A DNA stretch of 12,600 bases from Betaproteobacteria bacterium. Its GTDB lineage: Bacteria; Pseudomonadota; Gammaproteobacteria; Burkholderiales; Burkholderiaceae. Positions 7,385 to 12,600 of the stretch are shown here, piece by piece (within the stretch, counting starts at the first letter, position 1; every line of letters begins with the position of its first letter). Where the stretch lies: the NCBI GenBank assembly GCA_947468785.1, contig CANIMS010000022.1:1-12600 (forward strand). Reading direction: 5' to 3'. A program made the position numbers and the translations under genes. The notes under the pieces were generated by a model, which saw only the letters and a program-made list of their open reading frames with translations, ran no database searches and had not been told where the DNA came from.

Positions 7385-7924
7385 ATGCGCTTTGCTGTAT
7401 TGATGCGTAAGCAGAATATCGATAACCCATGGATTTCATTTCGATGGGTGCCTCAGGAAGTGCTGCCTGATTTTGGGGAATTTGATTCTCAACGACAAGA
7501 AAGTAAACCCATTTGTGGTCAATTCTTAGGCCGCGATGCTGATGGGGAGTCGTGGTTATTTACCGGATATGAGCTCAATCTCTTTCCAGATGAAGCTGAG
7601 GGCTACTATCTCAATGTGTCGGCAACTACGCCAAGCTGGTTTGTGATGTGGCGTTTAGAGGAAGATATTGATCGGTATATCGATGAGCAATCAATCTCAC
7701 TAGCGAAATCTGAGTCATCCTGTGCGGTGCCTCATCGGATTTGCGTTAGTTATAACGAAGCTGCACGTCTATTAGATGGTGGCGAGTCAGTAGATTTAGT
7801 TCCTATGAGCGATGAGCATGCGTCTTGGTTACAAGAGTATGTCAATGAAAACTATCGACCTGAGCCCAAAAAACGGCACAAGCCAGCATCATTCAAGGGC
7901 GCAAATCGCCCAGCGGAGGAATGA
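7385..7924 (+). CDS. DUF3305 domain protein, formate dehydrogenase-associated
   Basis: A 179-residue cytoplasmic protein without signal peptide or membrane segment. It shows the DUF3305 pattern: paired tryptophans near the start (NPWISFRWVPQEVLPD), a GRDADGESWLFTGYELNLF block, then PDEAEGYYLNVSATTPSWFVMWR, and later RICVSYNEAARLLDGGESVDLVPM. The tail (after about 155) is basic and proline-rich. No catalytic residues or metal ligands are apparent. The family has no established function, but it recurs beside DUF3306 and formate dehydrogenase genes, so an assembly role is the usual guess. The start at 7385 has GAGG four bases upstream. Its end overlaps the next gene at ATGATG. Confidence 0.87.
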   Translation: MRFAVLMRKQNIDNPWISFRWVPQEVLPDFGEFDSQRQESKPICGQFLGRDADGESWLFTGYELNLFPDEAEGYYLNVSATTPSWFVMWRLEEDIDRYIDEQSISLAKSESSCAVPHRICVSYNEAARLLDGGESVDLVPMSDEHASWLQEYVNENYRPEPKKRHKPASFKGANRPAEE

Positions 7925-7926
7925 TG
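7915..7926 (+). promoter_or_regulatory. Ribosome binding site and tandem ATG deciding the DUF3306 start
   Basis: GGAGGA at 7915-7920 is followed directly by ATGATG. The ATG at 7921 sits too close to the Shine-Dalgarno (1 base after GGAGG), while the ATG at 7924 has 4 bases. I therefore place the start at 7924, with a one-base overlap with the upstream TGA (7922-7924). The 7921 start would add a single methionine. Confidence 0.6.
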
Positions 7927-8490
7927 GCAGATGGTTTCTTAAGTCGTTGGTCTAAGCGTAAGGCTGGCAAAGAAATAGAGCCCGAGAAAGTTCAAGAGGA
8001 GATTCCTCCGCCGACCATCGCTTCAGATCCAGAAGTGCAGGCTACCCCTCCAGTAACACTTGAAGATGTAGAAAAAATCGATCGATTTGATCCAGATTTT
8101 TCCGCTTTTATGAAGCCGGATGTTGATCCTGCAGTTCAGCAAGCCGCGCTGAAGAAGATGTTTACTGACCCCCATTTCAACGTGATGGACGGCTTAGATA
8201 TCTATATTGACGATTACTCCAAACCCGATCCCTTGCCTCCAGGTATGCTAGAAAGAATGGTTCAGAGCGATATGCTCAACCTGTTTCGTAAACCTGAGCC
8301 TGATTCGGCTGCAGGTGAGAAGCAGTCTGCAGAGAAAGCGGCTTTATCTCAGTCCAATGATCCGCTTTTGGAAGCCCAGGGCCAAACTGATTTAACATCC
8401 ACAGATTCATCAGCGCAGGCTAAACCTGCTAACTTGGATGAAGTATCGATAGAACCTACCCAGAAAAAAACCAAAGAAGATAGTGCATGA
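7924..8490 (+). CDS. DUF3306 domain protein, formate dehydrogenase-associated
   Basis: A 188-residue soluble protein. The N-terminal FLSRWSKRK (5-13) and the central core, FDPDFSAFM, then QQAALKKMFTDPHFNVMDGLD and IDDYSKPDPLP (about 54-105), match DUF3306 as I know it. The remainder (about 120-188) is low-complexity, rich in Ser, Gln, Lys and Glu, and looks disordered. There are no cysteines in the core and no signal peptide, so it is not itself an Fe-S protein. It is translationally coupled to DUF3305 upstream and overlaps the polyferredoxin start by four bases (ATGA at 8487). The conserved tripartite order DUF3305-DUF3306-polyferredoxin suggests the products act together. Function unknown. 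Confidence 0.87.
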   Translation: MADGFLSRWSKRKAGKEIEPEKVQEEIPPPTIASDPEVQATPPVTLEDVEKIDRFDPDFSAFMKPDVDPAVQQAALKKMFTDPHFNVMDGLDIYIDDYSKPDPLPPGMLERMVQSDMLNLFRKPEPDSAAGEKQSAEKAALSQSNDPLLEAQGQTDLTSTDSSAQAKPANLDEVSIEPTQKKTKEDSA

Positions 8491-10577
8491 GTCAAAAACT
8501 AGTTTGTAACTGTAATGGCACTATGCCTTTAGATACTAAGGCGCTTGGTGTCCCAGTGCATCGCTCTTTGTGTAGACAAGAGGTCGGCTCTTTTTTAAAG
8601 GCACTTGATGGATCTGATTCATTAGTGGTCGCCTGTACCCAAGAGGGTGCTTTATTTAATGAGTTAGCGGAGCAGTCACAAAAGCCCTTAGTGGCACCAT
8701 TGCGCTTTGTCAATATTCGCGAAGTGGCGGGTTGGACTCAAGAAGCTAAAGCATCGGGACCCAAGATTGCTGCGTTGCTTGCTTTGGCCGATATGCCAGA
8801 AGCTGAGCCCGTCCCGGTCGTGAATTATGAAAGTCAAGGAAGGCTCTTCATTATTGGTGCTGGATCTGTAGCATTGCCTTGGGCAGAAAAACTGAGCGGG
8901 TCATTAGATGTTTCTGTCTTGTGTACTGAGCCTGGTGATTTACCTCTAGCGCGAAACTATCCCATTTATACCGGTGCAGTGACTAAGCTAGATGGCTATC
9001 TTGGCAAGTTCTCAGTCGACTGGGATCTGCAAAATCCAATTGATCCAGAAATGTGTACGCGTTGCGGTGCTTGCGTTGAAGTCTGCCCCGAGAATGCCAT
9101 TGATCTCTCCTTTCAGATTGATCTGACTAAATGTAAATCACATCGTGATTGCGTCACTGCGTGCGCTAGTATTGGGGCAATTTCCTTTGATCGAGCTGAG
9201 CGAAAACGTAACTCTGAATTTGATTTGATTTTGGATTTACGTGAAGACCCAAAAATGCGTATGAGTCAAACGCCTCAGGGATATTTTGCTCCAGGCAAAG
9301 ATCCCTTAGAGCAAGCATTGGTCGTGAATCAATTATTAGAGATGGTGGGCGAGTTTGAAAAGCCTAAATATTTTGTCTATAACGAAAAAATTTGTGCACA
9401 TGGCCGAAATGGAAAAGTAGGTTGCAATGCTTGCATTGATGTCTGCTCGACTGGAGCCATTAGCTCTGTATTCAAAAATGGCCAAGGTAGTGTTGAGGTT
9501 AATCCCAATCTCTGCATGGGTTGTGGAGCATGCTCTACGGCTTGCCCATCGGGTGCGATGCGCTACAACTATCCTAGTGTGCCCCATCAAGGTAAAGAGT
9601 TAAAAACAATCGCCTCAGTCTTTACTGCTGAAGCGAAGAAAATCAATCAAGTTACTGCGCCGAGTCTGCTTTTGCATACTTTGAAGGCCGGCACTCAAAT
9701 GATTGATGGCTTGGGCCGCTCCGCACATGTATTGCCGAAACAGTTTGAAGCCTTGCCATCCTTTGTCATTCCCTATGGAATTGAGCATATTGCGTCTACT
9801 GGCTTGGATTTATGGCTTGGCGCTCTCATTTCTGGGTTTGCAGAAGTGGTCTTGTTATTAAGTGGTGATGAAGACCCAGCTTATCGAGCAACTCTTGAAG
9901 AGCAGGCTGAGCTTGCTAATGCGATCTTGAAGGCTTATGGCTTTGATGAGCGTGTTCATTTAATCATGGCTCAATCAGCTGATGATTTGCAAACCGTTTC
10001 TAAGGCGATGGCTGCATTGCGTCAGCGTGGCGCCCTGAAGGCGATTTGTACTCCTGCAAGTTTTGGCTTGTCTAGCCAGAAACGCGAAACTCTTGAGGCA
10101 GCACTAGAGCATTTGCAAAAACAAGCTAAGACTCCATTGCCAGAGGCGGGTGCTGTTCTGCCGAAGTCATCTTTATTAGGCGGCTTAAATATCAATAAAG
10201 ATGCTTGTACCTTGTGCATGTCTTGCGTCAGTAGCTGTCCTGAAGGCGCTCTCTTGGATAACCCAGATGAGCCGATTCTTTCCTTTATCGAAAAGCAGTG
10301 CGTGCAATGCGGCATCTGCGTGCAGACTTGCCCAGAGCAAGCTCTGACTTTAAATCCCCGTCTGCAAACTGTTGAGCAGCGTAAACAAAGAACAATCCTC
10401 AATGAAACTCAGGCTTTTCATTGCATCAGTTGCGGCAAAGCGTTTGGAACTCTCAAGATGGTTGATCTGATGTTGACGAAGTTGGGCGCCCATGGGGCTT
10501 TTGCTGGCGCTGCGATGGATAGACTCAAGATGTGTGGTGATTGTCGAGTAGTAGATATGGTGAAGAAAGAAACATGA
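8487..10577 (+). CDS. Polyferredoxin with HdrA-like N-terminal part, formate dehydrogenase-associated
   Basis: A 696-residue cytoplasmic protein with many [4Fe-4S] sites. Cysteine motifs in order are C190-C193-C196-C200P; an incomplete set C216-C222-C226; C303-C313-C316-C320; C343-C346-C349-C353P; C574-C577-C580-C584P; C605-C608-C611-C615P. The C-terminal pairs C646xxC649 and C683xxC686 could bind zinc or a further cluster. Before the ferredoxin part come CNCNG (7-11), a VVACTQEGALF stretch (47-57) and a GAGSVALPWAEKL nucleotide-fold-like segment (124-136), which recall heterodisulfide reductase HdrA. Residues about 440-500 (LISGFAEVVLLLSGDED, ending in ERVHLI) recall the MvhD/HdrA delta-type domain. 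These resemblances are by eye. There is no signal peptide or membrane helix. Its proposed role is an electron or Fe-S relay during maturation of the exported formate dehydrogenase; no reaction is proved. It overlaps both neighbours by four bases. Confidence 0.88.
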   Translation: MSQKLVCNCNGTMPLDTKALGVPVHRSLCRQEVGSFLKALDGSDSLVVACTQEGALFNELAEQSQKPLVAPLRFVNIREVAGWTQEAKASGPKIAALLALADMPEAEPVPVVNYESQGRLFIIGAGSVALPWAEKLSGSLDVSVLCTEPGDLPLARNYPIYTGAVTKLDGYLGKFSVDWDLQNPIDPEMCTRCGACVEVCPENAIDLSFQIDLTKCKSHRDCVTACASIGAISFDRAERKRNSEFDLILDLREDPKMRMSQTPQGYFAPGKDPLEQALVVNQLLEMVGEFEKPKYFVYNEKICAHGRNGKVGCNACIDVCSTGAISSVFKNGQGSVEVNPNLCMGCGACSTACPSGAMRYNYPSVPHQGKELKTIASVFTAEAKKINQVTAPSLLLHTLKAGTQMIDGLGRSAHVLPKQFEALPSFVIPYGIEHIASTGLDLWLGALISGFAEVVLLLSGDEDPAYRATLEEQAELANAILKAYGFDERVHLIMAQSADDLQTVSKAMAALRQRGALKAICTPASFGLSSQKRETLEAALEHLQKQAKTPLPEAGAVLPKSSLLGGLNINKDACTLCMSCVSSCPEGALLDNPDEPILSFIEKQCVQCGICVQTCPEQALTLNPRLQTVEQRKQRTILNETQAFHCISCGKAFGTLKMVDLMLTKLGAHGAFAGAAMDRLKMCGDCRVVDMVKKET

Positions 10578-11224
10578 GCGAAATCTCAAAAGAAGTAGCA
10601 AAAGATAATCCCTCAACTGAAGTAGGGGACGTGGGTCTGCCAGAGGATTTAGCGAGAGCCGATCTCTATGGTTTGATTGCTAGATTTTTTCATCTGCCGC
10701 CAGATCAAGCGCTTTTAGATCAAATTGCTGCTACAGCCGATCAGCAGGATGCTGCTGATGAAGCACCTTTAGCCAAAGCTTGGATGAATGTAGTTGAGGT
10801 AGCTAAAAATAATCCAGCTAAAGCCTGGCAGGATGAGTTTGATCTGAATTTCATTAGTGTTGGCAAGCCCAATATTGTTCCTAATGGATCCTTCTATATG
10901 GCGGGCCACCTCAACGAGAAGCCCCTGGTTAATATTCGCAGGGCTTTAGACGAATTTGGACTTGAAGCTGCTGAAGAGGTTACTGAGACTGAAGATCACA
11001 TTTCAGCTCTTTGCGAGGTCATGCGCTATCTAATTGCCGGCGATGATGTGGAGATATCAAACCTTACAAATCAAAGGGTTTTCTTCAATGATCATATTCG
11101 TCCTTGGTACGAAGAATTATGTGATGCCATTGAAGCGATTCCAGAAATGCATCTCTACCATCCAGTCGCCGCGCTCACTAGAGAGTTTCTGGCAATTGAG
11201 GGTCAGAGCTTTGACATGATTTAA
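10574..11224 (+). CDS. TorD/DmsD-family molybdoenzyme chaperone
   Basis: A 216-residue all-helical cytoplasmic chaperone. The ATG at 10574 overlaps the polyferredoxin stop (ATGA). An in-frame ATG 33 bases earlier is rejected because it would overlap deeply for 11 unconserved residues. Family features are ADLYGLIARFFHLPP (29-43), a NGSFYMAGHL stretch (104-113), and the hallmark EDHISALCEVMRYL (140-153), which corresponds to the TorD E/D-H signature. The C-terminal YHPVAALTREFLAIEG also fits. Proteins of this family bind the Tat signal peptide of a partner molybdoenzyme, hold it until the bis-MGD cofactor is inserted and then release it for export. The obvious client is the FdhA precursor encoded 0.4 kb downstream. 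Confidence 0.9.
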   Translation: MSEISKEVAKDNPSTEVGDVGLPEDLARADLYGLIARFFHLPPDQALLDQIAATADQQDAADEAPLAKAWMNVVEVAKNNPAKAWQDEFDLNFISVGKPNIVPNGSFYMAGHLNEKPLVNIRRALDEFGLEAAEEVTETEDHISALCEVMRYLIAGDDVEISNLTNQRVFFNDHIRPWYEELCDAIEAIPEMHLYHPVAALTREFLAIEGQSFDMI

Positions 11225-11238
11225 GCTTGGATCAGTAC

Positions 11239-11252
11239 AAGGGAAAACCCTT
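11239..11252 (+). terminator. Weak hairpin after torD-like gene
   Basis: AAGGG (11239-11243), loop AAAA, CCCTT (11248-11252) form a perfect 5-bp stem 15 bases after the chaperone's stop codon. No T-tract follows, so intrinsic termination would be partial at best; it might instead be an attenuating or 3'-end processing structure. Confidence 0.3.
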
Positions 11253-11262
11253 AGATCTTATG

Positions 11263-11292
11263 AATATTCAAATATGTAAATATTCAAATATG
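11263..11292. repeat. Direct repeat of a 14-bp AT-rich motif, 16-bp period
   Basis: AATATTCAAATATG occurs exactly twice, at 11263-11276 and 11279-11292, separated by two bases. Two perfect 14-mers so close together are unlikely even in AT-rich DNA. They lie just upstream of the putative -35 region, a normal place for an activator's tandem sites. The binding protein is not known. Confidence 0.6.
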
Positions 11293-11305
11293 CTAAAAAT
11301 GCAAT

Positions 11306-11323
11306 TACCAATTACACTTGGTA
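11306..11323. promoter_or_regulatory. Inverted repeat TACCAA-N6-TTGGTA overlapping candidate -10
   Basis: TACCAA (11306-11311) and TTGGTA (11318-11323) are perfect inverted arms around TTACAC. The right arm overlaps the extended -10 candidate TGGTAGGAT. This geometry suits an operator for a dimeric regulator, or a small hairpin if transcription starts upstream. A tandem CAATTAC pair (11302-11315) overlaps the left arm. Confidence 0.4.
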
Positions 11324-11354
11324 GGATTTAAGAAAAATAACATAGGAGCATGCC

Positions 11355-11576
11355 ATGAGCACAAAATCAACAGTTGCTTTAAGCGATGAAAACAAGCAAT
11401 CTCGCCGTAAATTTTTTATTGGCGCAGGTGCCACTGTTGGGGCAGTTGCTGTAGCTTCCCAAACTTCTATTGGTAAAGCTGTTATTCAGGAAATTGGTAG
11501 CACTGTGAAGGCTAAAGATGAAGGACATCAAATCACAGCGCATATGCGTAAGTATTACGAAAGCACCATGCTTTAA
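11355..11576 (+). CDS. Formate dehydrogenase region Tat-signal small protein
   Basis: A 73-residue protein matching the short 'formate dehydrogenase region TAT target' family (TIGR02811 as I remember it). The twin-arginine motif SRRKFF is at 16-21, followed by a Gly/Ala-rich hydrophobic segment (22-34). After it come only about 40 residues, ending in HMRKYYESTML, the conserved tail of the family. There is an Ala-x-Ala at 32-34, but it lies inside the hydrophobic stretch, so the protein may stay membrane-anchored by an uncleaved signal. AGGAG lies six bases before the ATG. It is the first gene after the regulatory gap and is followed 69 bp later by fdhA. Its role is unproved; a small structural or anchoring partner of the exported dehydrogenase is plausible. 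Confidence 0.92.
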   Translation: MSTKSTVALSDENKQSRRKFFIGAGATVGAVAVASQTSIGKAVIQEIGSTVKAKDEGHQITAHMRKYYESTML

Positions 11577-11645
11577 ATAGCAAATGCCGTTAGATATTGA
11601 TTTCACTATTACTAAATAAATAAAAAACTTTCTCAGGGACAACAT

Positions 11646-12600
11646 ATGAGTCTGACTCGTAAATCCAACACCCCACAAAGCAGTCGCTCCACATCACATT
11701 TGATTGGTAGCTTATCCCGCGGCTTAAAAGCAGCGGTACCCACTATGGATCGCCGAACTTTCCTAAAGCGTTCGGGAGTCGGCGTTGGTGCTGGTATTGC
11801 TGCTAGCCAATTAACATTGGTGCAAAAAGCTACAGCAGAGCCTAGCAAGGCAATGCTGGATGGCAAAGGCAAGATTGAGGTTAAGAGAACGATTTGCACC
11901 CACTGTTCAGTAGGCTGTGCTACAGACGCTACTGTTGAAAATGGCGTTTGGGTTCGTCAAGACTCAGTATTTGATTCACCAATCAATATGGGTGCGTACT
12001 GCGCCAAAGGTGCTTCACTGCGCGAACATGGTCACGGCGACTATCGTTTGCGTTACCCAATGAAGCTGGTTGATGGAAAGTATCAGCGTATTTCTTGGGA
12101 CCAAGCCCTTACTGAAATTACTGCACAAATGAAGAGTATTCGTGAGAAATTTTCTCCGGATGCCATGTATTTCATTGGATCATCTAAGCACAACAACGAA
12201 CAAGCCTACTTACTGCGTAAGTGGGTTTCTTTCTTTGGTACAAACAATACAGACCATCAGGCTCGTATTTGTCACTCCACTACAGTTGCTGGTGTTGCAA
12301 ACACCTGGGGCTATGGTGCGATGACCAATAGCTACAACGACATGATGAACTCTAAAGCAGCCATGTACATTGGTTCAAATGCTGCAGAGGCTCACCCAGT
12401 TTCTATGTTGAGCTTGTTGCACGCAAAAGAAAATGGTTGCAAAGTGATTGTGGTTGACCCACGTTATACCCGTACTGCTGCTAAGTCAGATCAGTTCGTT
12501 CGTATTCGTTCGGGCACTGATATTCCTTTCTTGTTTGGCGTGCTGTATCACATCTTCAAAAATGGCTGGGAAGATAAGAAGTACATCAACGACCGTGTCT
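11646..12600 (+). CDS. fdhA: Formate dehydrogenase catalytic (alpha) subunit, Tat-exported, 3' end outside window
   Basis: The first 318 residues of a molybdopterin oxidoreductase that oxidises formate to CO2 on the periplasmic side of the membrane. A long N-region precedes the twin-arginine motif [10 protein letters not shown] (35-44) and a Gly/Ala hydrophobic stretch. AGGGA six bases before the ATG at 11646 supports this start over M34. The [4Fe-4S] ligands are C84, C87, C91 and C119, followed by CAKGAS with K121. The active-site segment [14 protein letters not shown] puts Cys209 (TGT at 12270-12272) where E. coli enzymes have selenocysteine, followed by His210. Then come [12 protein letters not shown] and [12 protein letters not shown], typical bis-MGD-binding blocks. 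The frame remains open to the edge. Beta and cytochrome b subunit genes are expected downstream but are not visible. Confidence 0.96.
   Translation, partial: MSLTRKSNTPQSSRSTSHLIGSLSRGLKAAVPTMDRRTFLKRSGVGVGAGIAASQLTLVQKATAEPSKAMLDGKGKIEVKRTICTHCSVGCATDATVENGVWVRQDSVFDSPINMGAYCAKGASLREHGHGDYRLRYPMKLVDGKYQRISWDQALTEITAQMKSIREKFSPDAMYFIGSSKHNNEQAYLLRKWVSFFGTNNTDHQARICHSTTVAGVANTWGYGAMTNSYNDMMNSKAAMYIGSNAAEAHPVSMLSLLHAKENGCKVIVVDPRYTRTAAKSDQFVRIRSGTDIPFLFGVLYHIFKNGWEDKKYINDRV

Larger units (their letters stand above)
11225..11354 (+). promoter_or_regulatory. AT-rich promoter region ahead of the formate dehydrogenase structural genes
   Basis: A 130-bp non-coding gap that breaks an otherwise overlapping gene chain. 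It holds a small hairpin (11239-11252), a 14-bp direct repeat (11263-11292), a 6-6-6 inverted repeat (11306-11323) and an extended -10-like TGGTAGGAT at 11319-11327. A weak -35 candidate, ATGCAA, lies 17 bp upstream (11299-11304). The ribosome site AGGAG for the Tat peptide is at 11344-11348. I found no FNR-type TTGAT/ATCAA palindrome and no sigma-54 GG/GC pair. Confidence 0.5.

Noticed and set aside
10022..10402. 126-codon minus-strand frame inside the polyferredoxin gene
   Set aside because: Its cysteine-rich look is the mirror of the repeated ferredoxin cysteine codons on the plus strand; there is no ribosome site or family motif.
10541..10573. Earlier ATG extending the TorD-like chaperone by 11 residues
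   Set aside because: It lies deep in the polyferredoxin gene; the ATGA overlap at 10574 is the usual coupled start and the extra residues look out-of-frame.
11225..11354. FNR-type or sigma-54-type control sites before the formate dehydrogenase genes
   Set aside because: Searched for TTGAT-N4-ATCAA and for GG/GC at -24/-12; neither is present.
11379..11899. Minus-strand frames opposite the Tat peptide and the fdhA start
   Set aside because: They are antisense to two strongly recognised genes with good ribosome sites.
1..12600. tRNA or rRNA genes, CRISPR arrays, insertion sequences, attachment sites
   Set aside because: The window is almost fully coding; the gaps are short and contain no cloverleaf, spaced palindromic repeat array, transposase gene or terminal inverted repeats that I could find.

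Overview
The window looks like chromosome from a low-GC betaproteobacterium of the Burkholderiaceae, most like a freshwater Polynucleobacter-type genome. This is an inference from protein character, moderate-to-low GC and compact gene packing; no rRNA or other marker gene is present. Nothing suggests phage, transposon, CRISPR or integron content. All identifications come from motifs read by eye.

Layout. (1) Positions 1-1033, minus strand: the N-terminal 344 residues of a membrane glycosyltransferase of the GT39/ArnT-like type, running off the left edge. It diverges across 47 bp from a DUF3047 lipoprotein (1081-1875). (2) Positions 1881-4403: a copper pair, made of a P1B-type copper-exporting ATPase on the minus strand and, divergently across 51 bp, a 64-residue CopZ-like metallochaperone. 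(3) Positions 4470-6139: a phosphate pair, made of a DUF47/PhoU-like protein and a PiT-family transporter with a TTG start. (4) Positions 6290-12600: a long plus-strand block that starts with the Fe-S carrier apbC/mrp. It continues almost without gaps through DUF3305, DUF3306, a 696-residue polyferredoxin and a TorD-like chaperone. After a 130-bp AT-rich regulatory gap come a 73-residue Tat-signal peptide and the catalytic subunit of a formate dehydrogenase, which is cut by the right edge.

How the genes work together. The last block reads as one assembly line for a periplasmic molybdenum/tungsten formate dehydrogenase. ApbC can supply Fe-S clusters. The polyferredoxin and the two DUF proteins are cytoplasmic accessory factors of unproved function. 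The TorD-like protein should guard the Tat signal and aid cofactor loading of FdhA. The Tat peptide is exported beside it. The catalytic subunit carries Cys209 at the usual Sec/Cys position, so no selenocysteine is needed. From memory, the DUF3305/DUF3306/polyferredoxin/TorD/Tat-peptide/fdhA set recurs in several proteobacteria, so the set is not new, but most of its members lack assigned functions. The points most worth a second look are the polyferredoxin's HdrA-like ends, the coupling of apbC to the set, and the repeats in the 11225-11354 gap.
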